Positions 24,787-33,491 of a stretch of 64,000 bases of DNA are shown here, one piece after another. Numbering within the stretch: position 1 is the stretch's first letter; each line of letters opens with the position of its first letter. The notes under the pieces were generated by a model. It worked only from the letters and a program-made list of their open reading frames with translations. It was not told where the DNA came from and searched no databases. The stretch is from UBA3946 sp002385755. GTDB taxonomy: Bacteria; Bacillota_I; Bacilli_A; ML615J-28; CAG-698. The position numbers and the translations under genes are program-made. The DNA lies in NCBI GenBank assembly GCA_050953085.1, contig JBMNLX010000009.1:186001-250000 (forward strand), given 5' to 3'.

Positions 24787-26817
24787 ATGAAAAATACTTT
24801 ATTAAGCAATCTTGGCTACTTAACCGCGAAAATGGTCACGACATTGAAAAGACACAATATTCATACCGTCGAGGACCTTTTGCTTAATTTTCCCACCAAA
24901 TTTAACGATTATACCGTCCGCCATATCAAAGACGTTGTTCCCAACACGAACGTGACGATCGCCGGCGTCGTTCAGACGCGGGCGATGATTAAAACCATCC
25001 GCCCGAAACTTGTCTTGCTTAGTTTTTACGCCGACATCGACGGCCGACGAATCCGCGTGTCGATTTTTAACCGCCAGTTTCTGCGGTCGAAAATTCATTA
25101 CGGCGTTTACGTTCGCCTGACGGGGAAATTAAACGACAATCTGAAGTCCTTTACCGCGGCGGAAATTCATTTTGACGAACTAAGCAATAACATCACTCCC
25201 GTCTTTAACATCAAAGGAATTACCGACGCCAAGATGCTTGATCTTAAAGAAAAAGTCTACGATGATTTTTGCCATCAACTCGAGGACGTTCTGCCGGGGG
25301 AAATCAGGGAAAAATACGGGCTCGTCGGCTACCGGGACGCCGTGCGCTATATTAACGTCCCCGAGGATAACGACGAGATCGCCAGCGCCATCCGGCGGAT
25401 TAAGTTCGAGGAATTGTTTTTATACCAACTGAAGATAAAATACTTGTTATATATGCGAAAGAATTTCCCGCAGGGGATCGCCATTCCTTACGACCGGGAG
25501 AAAGTCGCGGATTTTATCTCGCGCCTGCCGTTTAAACTGACGGACGATCAAATCAAGGCCGTAAACGAGATCTTAGGCGATATCGCCGCGCCCTATCAAA
25601 TGAACCGCTTGCTTCAGGGCGAGGTCGGCAGCGGAAAAACCGTCGTCGCCGCGATTTGCCTTTACGCCGTCATTACCGCCGGCTACCAAGGGGCGATCAT
25701 GGCGCCGACCGAGGTGTTGGTCCAACAACATTACCGGACGTTTTTACGGCTTTTCGAAGGCGAGCCGGTTAAAATCGTGATGTTATCGTCCTCCGTCGGG
25801 CAAAAAGACAAAAAGGAGATTATCGACGGGCTGGGCGATAAGGATATCGATATCGTTATCGGCACTCACGCCCTCTTCCAAAAAGACGTTGTTTTCGAGC
25901 GGCTCGGACTCGTCATCACCGACGAGGAGCACCGGTTTGGCGTCCGGCAGCGAGTATCGATCGTCGGGAAAGGTCATTTAATCGATCACTTGAAAATGAG
26001 CGCGACGCCGATTCCCAGGACGCTCGCGATATCGATTCTCGGCGAATCGGATATCTCGGTGATTAAGACTCTTCCGGGAAACAAGAAGGAACCGATCACA
26101 AAATACATGAGTTATCGAGATATGCCGGAAGTGTACGCCCATTTGCGGGCGATGATCGACAAAGGCCAGCAGGCATACGTTATTTGCCCGATGATCGAGG
26201 AATCGGAAGTCATGGATTTACAGAACGCGACCGAGATATACGAGAAATTCAAGGTTCATTTCCGGGGCGTCTGCGAGATCGGCCTCATTCACAGCCGTCT
26301 GAAACCGGCGGAAAAAGAACGGGTGATGAACGACTTCGCGCAAAACAAAACCCAGATCCTCGTCTCGACGAGCGTCATCGAGGTCGGCGTTAACGTGATT
26401 AACGCGACGACCGTCGTCATTCTGGACGCCGACCGTTTCGGAATCGCCCAGCTCCACCAAATGCGCGGTCGGGTAAGGCGGAGCGACGAGCAGTCATATT
26501 GTTTTTTAGTGAGCGATTCGACCGTTTCTACGTCCGTAGAGCGGCTGAAACTCGTCGCGGAGGTGACGGACGGGTTCATTCTCGCGGAAGAGGATCTCGT
26601 GATGCGCGGCCCCGGCGACTTTTTCGGGGAAAAGCAGACGGGAAACGTGATGTTTAAAATGGCCGATTTGGTTATGGACAAGGATTTGCTCGAAGAGGTT
26701 AACGATCTCGCCGAACGGGTAATCGAAAGCGGCGAACTGTTAAATAACCCCGAATATAAAAAAATCCACGAGATCGTGCACGAGAATTACGTTACCAAAA
26801 AAGAGATGCTAAATTAG
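24787..26817 (+). CDS. recG: ATP-dependent DNA helicase RecG
   Basis: RecG remodels stalled forks and branched DNA. The N-terminal wedge OB domain (about 60-150) precedes two helicase lobes with Walker A GEVGSGKT, MAPTEVLVQQH, DEEH in ITDEEHRFGVRQR, SATPIPRTLA, and motif VI QMRGRVRR, followed by the RecG tail GDFFGEKQTG. The 676-residue length is normal, and every motif is intact, in contrast with priA in this window. Confidence 0.97.
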   Translation: MKNTLLSNLGYLTAKMVTTLKRHNIHTVEDLLLNFPTKFNDYTVRHIKDVVPNTNVTIAGVVQTRAMIKTIRPKLVLLSFYADIDGRRIRVSIFNRQFLRSKIHYGVYVRLTGKLNDNLKSFTAAEIHFDELSNNITPVFNIKGITDAKMLDLKEKVYDDFCHQLEDVLPGEIREKYGLVGYRDAVRYINVPEDNDEIASAIRRIKFEELFLYQLKIKYLLYMRKNFPQGIAIPYDREKVADFISRLPFKLTDDQIKAVNEILGDIAAPYQMNRLLQGEVGSGKTVVAAICLYAVITAGYQGAIMAPTEVLVQQHYRTFLRLFEGEPVKIVMLSSSVGQKDKKEIIDGLGDKDIDIVIGTHALFQKDVVFERLGLVITDEEHRFGVRQRVSIVGKGHLIDHLKMSATPIPRTLAISILGESDISVIKTLPGNKKEPITKYMSYRDMPEVYAHLRAMIDKGQQAYVICPMIEESEVMDLQNATEIYEKFKVHFRGVCEIGLIHSRLKPAEKERVMNDFAQNKTQILVSTSVIEVGVNVINATTVVILDADRFGIAQLHQMRGRVRRSDEQSYCFLVSDSTVSTSVERLKLVAEVTDGFILAEEDLVMRGPGDFFGEKQTGNVMFKMADLVMDKDLLEEVNDLAERVIESGELLNNPEYKKIHEIVHENYVTKKEMLN

Positions 26818-26827
26818 GAGAAAAAAT

Positions 26828-27835
26828 ATGGTTAAATTAGCGATTGACATCATGGGCGGCGACCACGCCCCGCTTGAAATTATCAAAGGCGTCGATATCG
26901 CCCTTGAAAGGTTTCCCGACCTGGAATTCACGCTTTACGGGGACGCCGGAATCATCAAGGAACGCTTGAAAGCGGCGGAGCGGGTCAAAGTGGTTCACGC
27001 CCCCGAAAAAATTGACATGGGGGAGAAAGACCCGATCAGCGCCGTCCGCCGCAATCGCGAAACTTCACTGGTCAAGGCTTTCCAGTCCGTGCGCGACGGG
27101 GAAACGGCCGGGGCGGTTACCGCCGGACCGACCCAGGGAGTGGTCGCGGCGGCCCATTTAATCGTCAGGCGGATCAAGGGAATGAAACGGACCGCCCTTT
27201 GTCCGAATTTGCCGGACCTTGACGGCAAAACGCGCCTGCTTTTGGACGTCGGCGCCAACCTGGAGTTGCGAAGCGAACATATCTTACAGCTTGCCCAGTA
27301 CGCGACGATTTACTTACGCGAGACGCGAGACGTTGACCGGCCTTTGGTCGGCTTGATGAACGTCGGAACGGAACCGGGAAAGGGCCGCGAGTTGGAAAAT
27401 GAGGCCTACGCGCTCTTAAGCGCGAATCCGCTCGTTAACTTTCACGGCAACGTCGAAGGAAAGGAAATCCTCTCGACCCCCTGCGACATACTTATTACCG
27501 ACGGATATACCGGGAACATGATTATGAAGGCGTTCGAGGGCACCGTTCGCGCCGTCGGCGGGTTTTTCAAAACGGAAATTAAAAAATCATTTGCGAGTAA
27601 AATCGGCTATTTGTTTATGAAGGGGGTTTTCAATAAGTTCAAGAAAAAATTCAGCGCCGACGAGATCGGCGGCGCCACCCTTTTCGGCGTCGACGGGGTG
27701 ATCGTCAAGGCGCATGGCTCAAGCGACGGTTACGCGTTTTCCAACGCCATTGCCCAGGCGCGAAGGACGGTCCTGGGTAACGTTATCGAGAAAATGAAAA
27801 AAGTGATCGCCGAGGAAGGGATTGGTCTTGAATAG
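26828..27835 (+). CDS. plsX: Phosphate acyltransferase PlsX
   Basis: PlsX makes acyl-phosphate from acyl-ACP for phospholipid synthesis at the membrane surface. It opens with IDIMGGDHAP and contains AGPTQGVVAAA, LLLDVGANLE, MNVGTEPGKG and ITDGYTGNM. The 335-residue length is normal. In B. subtilis fapR precedes it and fabD-fabG-acpP follow; all four are absent here and rnc overlaps its stop codon. Confidence 0.96.
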   Translation: MVKLAIDIMGGDHAPLEIIKGVDIALERFPDLEFTLYGDAGIIKERLKAAERVKVVHAPEKIDMGEKDPISAVRRNRETSLVKAFQSVRDGETAGAVTAGPTQGVVAAAHLIVRRIKGMKRTALCPNLPDLDGKTRLLLDVGANLELRSEHILQLAQYATIYLRETRDVDRPLVGLMNVGTEPGKGRELENEAYALLSANPLVNFHGNVEGKEILSTPCDILITDGYTGNMIMKAFEGTVRAVGGFFKTEIKKSFASKIGYLFMKGVFNKFKKKFSADEIGGATLFGVDGVIVKAHGSSDGYAFSNAIAQARRTVLGNVIEKMKKVIAEEGIGLE

Positions 27836-28511
27836 CCGCCGGCTGGTAATTCCCACGGTCCGAAGCGCCGGCGTCGAGCCGGGCGAGACAGAACTATACT
27901 TTACGGCCTTTACCCACCAATCGTACGCCAACGAGCATAATGTCGAAAGCAACGAAAGGCTGGAATACCTGGGCGACGCCGTTTTGAATTTTTTGGTCGC
28001 GGAGTATTTGTATTTGCGTTTTCCCGACATGCCGGAAGGCGCGCTCACCAAAACCCGCGCCAAATTCGTCTGCGCCACCGCCAACAGCCGCTACGCCTTG
28101 GCGCTTAGGTTGAACGAGGCGATTATGCTCGGTAAGGGCGAGGCAGAGCAGGGCGGGATGAGAAAAGCGTCGGTTCTGGGCGACTTGTTCGAGGCGTTTC
28201 TCGGCGCGGTTTATCTAGACAAGGGCCTTTCGGCTGTTAAAGAGATTTTGGAACGAATTGTTTTTCCGTATATCGATAGCGCCGAGCCCGGTTTTTTTAT
28301 CGATTATAAAAGCCGATTGCAGGAACTAATCCAAAGCGAAAGCCGGCGAAACGTCGAATACGTCCTGGACAAAGAAACCGGCCCGCCGCATGACAAGAGG
28401 TTTTTTGTCAGCGTCTATCATAACGGCAAAAAACTGGGGACCGGTTCGGGAAAGACCAAAAAAGCGGCCGAGCAAAACGCGGCCGAGACGGCTTTAAAAA
28501 AACTGATGTAA
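27828..28511 (+). CDS. rnc: Ribonuclease III
   Basis: RNase III cuts double-stranded RNA in rRNA precursors. The catalytic motif NERLEYLGDAVL lies near residue 45, with the second acidic site in GDLFEAFLGAVYLD. The C-terminal dsRNA-binding domain ends GSGKTKKAAEQNAAETALKKL. The start is the TTG at 27828: GAGGAAGGG lies 8 bases upstream, whereas the earlier TTG at 27822 is too close. It overlaps plsX by 8 bases, so it is translationally coupled. Confidence 0.96.
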   Translation: MNSRRLVIPTVRSAGVEPGETELYFTAFTHQSYANEHNVESNERLEYLGDAVLNFLVAEYLYLRFPDMPEGALTKTRAKFVCATANSRYALALRLNEAIMLGKGEAEQGGMRKASVLGDLFEAFLGAVYLDKGLSAVKEILERIVFPYIDSAEPGFFIDYKSRLQELIQSESRRNVEYVLDKETGPPHDKRFFVSVYHNGKKLGTGSGKTKKAAEQNAAETALKKLM

Positions 28512-28524
28512 CTCGAGGATAAGC

Positions 28525-29151
28525 ATGTTTAATCTAATAAAAAACAACATTATTCAATTTGACCGGCTTTTGATCGAAAAATATTACGTACTCGACCTCG
28601 ACGAGACAGACGCGATAATCCTGATTAGATTAAACGATTTGTTAAAGCGGGGGGAGAGGCTTTTTTCCGTTCGCGCCGTCGCCTCTTCGATGAAAATTGA
28701 CGAGTCCGAATGCGGGAAACGCATTGTCGAATTGGTAAAGCGCGGTTTTATCGCCCTGGAGCTGTCGGGAAAGGACGCCAAGGAGATATTCAGCCTTGAC
28801 GAGACTTACCGTCGCCTCGCCTATTTGCTTGAGGATTCGGAGGCGAAAGCTAACGACGCGGAAATAAACGAGAAGATCAAATACGCGGTTCGTTTGTTGG
28901 AAAGCGAGCTGAAGAAAACACTAAGCCCGATCGAGTTGGAAATCGTGTCGCGCTGGTATATCGAGAAAAAATACGATCACCGGAAAATTGAGGAAGCGAT
29001 TCTTAAATCCCTTAAGAACAAGTATAGAAGCGTGAATTATATCGACCGGTTGCTCGCAAAAGAAGAAAAACCGGCGCCCAAGATCGCGCGACCGAAGGAA
29101 GGCGAACGAATCCAGGATTTGTTCAAGAAAGTATATGTCAAAAGCAAATAA
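28525..29151 (+). CDS. dnaD: DnaD-family replication initiation protein
   Basis: DnaD helps load the replicative helicase at oriC and at restart sites. The N-terminal half (about 1-95) is a winged-helix domain (LLKRGERLFSVRAVASSMKIDESECGKRIVELVKRGF). The C-terminal part LSPIELEIVSRWYIEKKYDHRKIEEAIL...VNYIDRLL is the DnaD/DnaB2 domain. The gene is followed directly by nth, the same pair as in B. subtilis, which supports DnaD over DnaB. The 208-residue length is slightly short. Confidence 0.88.
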   Translation: MFNLIKNNIIQFDRLLIEKYYVLDLDETDAIILIRLNDLLKRGERLFSVRAVASSMKIDESECGKRIVELVKRGFIALELSGKDAKEIFSLDETYRRLAYLLEDSEAKANDAEINEKIKYAVRLLESELKKTLSPIELEIVSRWYIEKKYDHRKIEEAILKSLKNKYRSVNYIDRLLAKEEKPAPKIARPKEGERIQDLFKKVYVKSK

Positions 29152-29770
29152 GATCCTGGAAATCTTAAAAAAGATGTTTCCGGAGATTAAGACCGAGCTG
29201 GAGTACCGCGACTTATACGAGCTCACGGTCGCCGTGATTTTATCCGCGCAGTCGACCGACAAGGCGGTAAACAAGGCGACGCCGGCTTTGTTCGCCCGTT
29301 ATTCCGACTTTTTCGCCCTGGCGGAAGCCGAATACGAGGAACTCCGGGACTTGATAAAAACGATCGGTCTCGCCCCGACAAAGGCGCGTAATTTGATCAA
29401 TTTAAGCCGCCGGTTGGTCGCGGAAAAAGCCGGGAAGATCGTCCCCGACCCCGGGTATTTGCTCGCGCTTCCGGGTATCGGTCGGAAAACGGCGAACGTA
29501 ATCCTGAGCGAGGGTTTCGGCATTCCCCGGATCGCGGTCGACACCCATGTTTTGCGCGTGACAAACCGCCTCGGGTTGGCAACCTCAAAAGACCCGACCC
29601 GGGTCGAGGAGGCGCTTTGCGCCCTTTACCCGCCGGAAGAATGGCACAAACTGCATCTTCGCCTGATTCATTTCGGGCGTTATCATTGCACAACAAAAAA
29701 GCCGCGCTGCGAAACTTGCCCGCTTACGGCTTTCTGTCAGTATTATACAAATTCCGCCCCGGTAAAATGA
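29135..29770 (+). CDS. nth: Endonuclease III
   Basis: Nth is a base-excision glycosylase/AP lyase for oxidised pyrimidines. It has the helix-hairpin-helix LPGIGRKTANV with the catalytic Lys, VDTHVLRVTNRLG with the catalytic Asp, and the 4Fe-4S ligands C-x6-C-x2-C-x5-C near the C-terminus. The 211-residue length is normal. It overlaps the dnaD end by 17 bases. Confidence 0.96.
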   Translation: MSKANKILEILKKMFPEIKTELEYRDLYELTVAVILSAQSTDKAVNKATPALFARYSDFFALAEAEYEELRDLIKTIGLAPTKARNLINLSRRLVAEKAGKIVPDPGYLLALPGIGRKTANVILSEGFGIPRIAVDTHVLRVTNRLGLATSKDPTRVEEALCALYPPEEWHKLHLRLIHFGRYHCTTKKPRCETCPLTAFCQYYTNSAPVK

Positions 29771-29794
29771 TACCATTTAGCGGGGTGTTTTTTT

Positions 29795-29974
29795 ATGAAA
29801 GTGAAGCTATTTGATGAGAATCATGAAAAAGATTTGGAAGACGCCTTGAATGATTTTTTGGAAACGCTGGACGATGAAGACGTTATCGACATCAAATTCC
29901 AGATCAGCACGATGTATGACTATAAAGATCAAATTTATTGTTACGGCGCGATGGTGATTTATAAAACTAAGTAG
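29795..29974 (+). CDS. Cse60-like small sporulation protein
   Basis: The 59-residue acidic protein starts MKVKLFDENHEKDLEDALNDF, contains IDIKFQISTMY and ends IYCYGAMVIYKTK. This matches my recollection of the Spore_Cse60 family, whose B. subtilis member is expressed under sigma-E. The closely spaced AGCGGGGTG is a plausible ribosome site. A poor sigma-E-like pair (ACAAATT, 15 bases, GATACCAT at 29769-29776) lies inside the end of nth. Its 3' end overlaps rqcH on the other strand by 8 bases. The molecular function of the family is not known to me. Confidence 0.72.
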   Translation: MKVKLFDENHEKDLEDALNDFLETLDDEDVIDIKFQISTMYDYKDQIYCYGAMVIYKTK

Positions 29975-31553
29975 CGCTGTTCTTGATGAATTCCCAATCG
30001 GGCGTCACGAAGACGGTTTTGTGATTGCTGTAGGTTACGAACGAGCCTCTGGCTCCCGGAATCTTCTTTACGTGCTTAACGAGCGTGTAGTCGACGGCGA
30101 CGTTGGCGGAATAACGGTTTTTCGAGTGATAAGCCGCGATCGTCGCGGCGAGAGTAATCGCCTCGTTCGTCGGTTCCGCCGCCCGCAAAATCGTGTGACT
30201 TCCCGGCGCGCCTTTGACGTGGAAGAAGTAATCGTTTTTCCGGGCTACCCTGTGCGTAAGGTAATTGTTTTGAAGATTGTTCTTCCCGACCATTATCATG
30301 TTTCCCGCCCCGTCCTTGTAAACGAGATACTGCGGGCGCGGTTTCTTTTTTGAGGCCTGTTTAGCTTTTACAAGCCCCAATTCCTCGATTATTTCTCTCA
30401 GACCGCCGGTTCCGGCCATGGCGATCTGCTCTTCCAGGGTCTCGAGATAGCGGATTTCTTCCTCCGTCGCCTTGATTTGTTCGTTAAGGCTTTCGATCGT
30501 CCGTTTCGCTTTTCTATATTTGGCGAATACCGCCTCCATGTTTTCCGCCGGCGAGAGTTTCGGGTTTAAAGTAATTTCCCGTTTCTCGTCGCGATAAAAA
30601 TCCCAAACCGTGATTTTATTATCGCCTTCCCTAATCAGGTGGAGGCTCGCGGCGAGAAGGTCGCCCGTTTCTTTAAGATTTAGGTTTTCCCGCGCGGCGC
30701 GAAATTCTTCCCGCTGCTTTTTCAATTTATTCCGTACTTTGTTTGTTTCCCTTTTCAAATAGTTTTCGAGAATCTTTTGCTCGGCGTTGTGAATATTTAG
30801 TTTCCTTATCGTCAGGAAATATTCTTCCAAAAGCGACGACAAATCGGGAAAATATTGGCGCTCACCCTCGATATGAGTCAGATCCAAGCAATAAAAACGG
30901 GTCTTATTATCCTGCTTAATCAAAACCGGCGTCGTCGGCCCGTCAAGGAACGAAAGATCCCGGCGGTAGGCGATCTCCCCGTAGCAAAGATTGGACACGC
31001 CCTGATAGATATTTTGCTCGCAAACCGCGTCGGTCGCGAAAGGATTGACGCGTTCCGCGTCCGCGGCGGGAATTTGATATTTCGCTTTCGGGACGACGAT
31101 CCGCTTGTCGTTATCGTTTAGAACGTAGGTCTTCCGCAGGCTGTCGATAATCTCGCCCTTTTCGTCGGTTAAAATCAAGTTGGCGTTCCGGCCGAACATT
31201 TCCCCGATAAGTCGGGAGCGTTCCCGGTAACCCAAATAATCGGCTTTCTCAATCTCAAAGACGACGATGCGGTCGTTTTCGATTTGATAAAAATCGGCGA
31301 TATAGCCCGACTCGAGATGTTTCCTCAAAGCCGTGAGAAAAGGAAAAGTAATTCCCGACGGGGTATAGTCGGACCTGATCAGACGGAAATGCGTTCCCGC
31401 GCCGCTCAGACTGAAAAGAAGGTTGCTTCCCTTGCTTAGTTCCAGCACGAAAACGGCCTTGTCGAGGCATTTAACGCGGTTAACGCGCGCTCCTTTTATG
31501 GTGTTTTGTAATTCCCGGCATAAATGGCGGATAAAAACGCCGTCAAAGCTCAT
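29967..31553 (-). CDS. rqcH: Ribosome quality-control factor RqcH (NFACT/FbpA family)
   Basis: RqcH binds stalled 50S-nascent chain complexes and recruits Ala-tRNA to add C-terminal alanine tails; older annotations call it fibronectin-binding protein. The N-terminal NFACT-N domain starts MSFDGVFIRHLCREL. A central helical hairpin and coiled coil lies at about 270-410, and the C-terminal NFACT-R domain has KNDYFFHVKGAPGSHTIL. The 528-residue length is slightly below the usual 560-570. GGTGAAC precedes the ATG. It is divergent from gmk, as yloA lies close to gmk in B. subtilis. Confidence 0.92.
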   Translation of the reverse strand: MSFDGVFIRHLCRELQNTIKGARVNRVKCLDKAVFVLELSKGSNLLFSLSGAGTHFRLIRSDYTPSGITFPFLTALRKHLESGYIADFYQIENDRIVVFEIEKADYLGYRERSRLIGEMFGRNANLILTDEKGEIIDSLRKTYVLNDNDKRIVVPKAKYQIPAADAERVNPFATDAVCEQNIYQGVSNLCYGEIAYRRDLSFLDGPTTPVLIKQDNKTRFYCLDLTHIEGERQYFPDLSSLLEEYFLTIRKLNIHNAEQKILENYLKRETNKVRNKLKKQREEFRAARENLNLKETGDLLAASLHLIREGDNKITVWDFYRDEKREITLNPKLSPAENMEAVFAKYRKAKRTIESLNEQIKATEEEIRYLETLEEQIAMAGTGGLREIIEELGLVKAKQASKKKPRPQYLVYKDGAGNMIMVGKNNLQNNYLTHRVARKNDYFFHVKGAPGSHTILRAAEPTNEAITLAATIAAYHSKNRYSANVAVDYTLVKHVKKIPGARGSFVTYSNHKTVFVTPDWEFIKNSAT

Positions 31554-31603
31554 AATTGTTCACCGCATATATTTTAACACACAAGACAATTAAAAAAAAC
31601 CTC

Positions 31604-31632
31604 TTTATTATTATTTTGGTTTGTGGTAAAAT
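31604..31632 (+). promoter_or_regulatory. Weak candidate promoter of gmk-rpoZ
   Basis: TTTATT (31604-31609), 17 bases, TAAAAT (31627-31632). It lies in the short AT-rich gap between divergent rqcH and gmk, so many weak matches are expected. Confidence 0.35.
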
Positions 31633-31660
31633 ATATATAAATATAAATCGAGGATGCAAT

Positions 31661-32281
31661 ATGAAATTAAACGACAAGGGTCTTTTAATCGTTCTTTCGG
31701 GCCCTTCCGGGGTCGGGAAAGGCACCGTGCGCGACGCGCTCTTCGCGATGAAAGGTCATAATCTCGTGTATTCCGTGTCGATGACGACGCGCCCGCCGCG
31801 CGCCGGAGAAGTCCACGGACACGACTATTATTTTGTGACGCGGGAAGAATTCGAAGAAAATATCCGCGCCGGCAAAATGCTGGAGCACGCGGAATTTATC
31901 GGCAATTATTACGGGACGCCGCTTGAAGCCGTGTCGGAAAATTTGAACGCAGGCCTCGAAGTAGTTTTGGAAATCGAGGTTCAGGGCGCCGAGCAAGTAA
32001 GACAAAAAATGCCGGAGGCGGTCTTTATCTTTATCGCCCCGCCTTCCCTGGATTCCCTATACAACCGGTTGCGTCGCCGCGGCACGGAATCGGAAGAAGT
32101 TATCCGGCAAAGAATCGAAAAAGCCAAACGCGAAATCAACCTGGCTTATAAATACGACTATATCGTCGTTAACGACACGGTGGAGAACGCGGCCGACAAG
32201 ATTCTCGCGATAATTAGATCCGAGCACGCTTCCGTGAAGCGGGTTTTGAAAAACTACAAAAAGATGTTAGGAGTGGAATAG
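31661..32281 (+). CDS. gmk: Guanylate kinase
   Basis: Gmk phosphorylates GMP to GDP. The P-loop is GPSGVGKGT. SMTTRPPRAGEVHGHDYYFV carries the GMP-binding Arg and Tyr residues, and GNYYGTP follows. The ATG at 31661 has GAGGATG before it; the open frame continues upstream but without a ribosome site. The product is 206 residues, normal length. rpoZ starts one base after the stop codon. Confidence 0.97.
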   Translation: MKLNDKGLLIVLSGPSGVGKGTVRDALFAMKGHNLVYSVSMTTRPPRAGEVHGHDYYFVTREEFEENIRAGKMLEHAEFIGNYYGTPLEAVSENLNAGLEVVLEIEVQGAEQVRQKMPEAVFIFIAPPSLDSLYNRLRRRGTESEEVIRQRIEKAKREINLAYKYDYIVVNDTVENAADKILAIIRSEHASVKRVLKNYKKMLGVE

Positions 32282-32533
32282 ATGAACAGAAAAAAAGACG
32301 GTATGCGTTATCCTTCCATCGACCAGCTTATCGAAAAAACGAAATCGAAATACCGGCTGACGGTCGGCGTCGCGAAAAGGGCGCGCGACATTTCGTTGCC
32401 GGGCGCCAAGGTTTTGGTAAAGAACCCCGTAAATAAAAAGAGCATCGGGATCGCCTTGGAGGAAGTTCACAGCGGAAAAATCAAGATTATCGATAAGGTT
32501 GAAAAGGAAGCTAGCGGAAAGGCGACAGAGTAA
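32282..32533 (+). CDS. rpoZ: RNA polymerase omega subunit
   Basis: The 83-residue protein carries the omega core MRYPSIDQLIEKTKSKYRLTVGVAKRAR. Omega stabilises the beta-prime subunit. AGGAGTG sits correctly before the ATG. Pairing with gmk is the general Bacillota order. Confidence 0.93.
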   Translation: MNRKKDGMRYPSIDQLIEKTKSKYRLTVGVAKRARDISLPGAKVLVKNPVNKKSIGIALEEVHSGKIKIIDKVEKEASGKATE

Positions 32534-32548
32534 ATCTGTCTTTTTTTT
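32524..32548 (+). terminator. Intrinsic terminator of gmk-rpoZ
   Basis: GACAGA (32524-32529) pairs with TCTGTC (32535-32540) and eight T residues follow. The rpoZ stop codon lies in the loop. Confidence 0.85.
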
Positions 32549-32630
32549 CATACGACGAAAATCACAATGGCAATGACTTTATTTTTTTGTATAATTGTGT
32601 TAAAATATGACAAAAGGATGAGGTGAAATT

Positions 32631-33491
32631 ATGTATTACGGCGCGATTGAAGCCGGCGGCACCAAATTCCGGGCCGCAGTTTATCGGAACGGGGAAAAAA
32701 TCAAAGAAATGACAATCGCGACGAGAGACCCGGAAACAACGCTCGAACCCGTCGCTTGTTTTCTGGGTTCCTATCCTTTAAAAGCCGTTGGTCTCGGCGC
32801 TTTCGGTCCGATTATTCTTGACGAGAACGATCCCGATTACGGCTTGATAACGGAAACGCCGAAGGAAAAGTGGCGTCAATTCAACATATATCGCTATTGC
32901 GCCGAGCGCCTCCGCGTCCCGGTCTATCTGGATACCGACGTCGGCGTCGCGGCGCTGGGGGAATATTTCGCAGCGGGCGGGACCGCCCAAAACATCGTCT
33001 ACGTCACGGTCGGGACCGGCATCGGCATCGGCGTTATCGTTGACGGGAAAATATTTCGCGGCGCCCATCACCCCGAACTGGGTCATCTGCAGGTCATCCG
33101 CCGCGATAACGACCGTCACCCGTCCGTTTGCCCTTATCATGACAATTGTCTCGAGGGGCTCGCAAGCGGGCGCAGTTTAACGGACCGTTACCGGATGACC
33201 CCGGAGGAACTTGCCTCCGTTGATGACGTTTGGGAACTTGAAGGCTACTATTTGGGACAAGCCCTGTTTGCGTACACGCTCGCGTTCGCGCCCGACAAGA
33301 TCGTTGTCGGCGGGGGCGTCGCCGATCAGGAAAATTTGCTTCCAAAGACTAGGAAATATTTCGATCTTGTAAATAACGGCTACTACCGTTACCGGCGGAT
33401 GTCCGACCTAGAGTCTTACATCGTTTTGCCTTTGCGCGGAAAAGACGCGGGGTTATACGGCGCTTACCGCCTGGCCGGGGGCGGCGAATGA
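32631..33491 (+). CDS. ROK-family sugar kinase (fructokinase-like)
   Basis: ROK kinases phosphorylate hexoses with ATP. The N-terminal ATP motif is GAIEAGGTKFRAAV. The active region has LDTDVGVAALGEYFAG-type and VTVGTGIGIGVIVDG motifs. The zinc site is HPELGHLQV...CPYHDNCLEGLASG. The short HDNCLEGLASG form is typical of ScrK/GmuE-type fructokinases. The 286-residue length is normal. It overlaps priA by 4 bases, an unusual partner; no sugar transporter is adjacent. Confidence 0.85.
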   Translation: MYYGAIEAGGTKFRAAVYRNGEKIKEMTIATRDPETTLEPVACFLGSYPLKAVGLGAFGPIILDENDPDYGLITETPKEKWRQFNIYRYCAERLRVPVYLDTDVGVAALGEYFAAGGTAQNIVYVTVGTGIGIGVIVDGKIFRGAHHPELGHLQVIRRDNDRHPSVCPYHDNCLEGLASGRSLTDRYRMTPEELASVDDVWELEGYYLGQALFAYTLAFAPDKIVVGGGVADQENLLPKTRKYFDLVNNGYYRYRRMSDLESYIVLPLRGKDAGLYGAYRLAGGGE

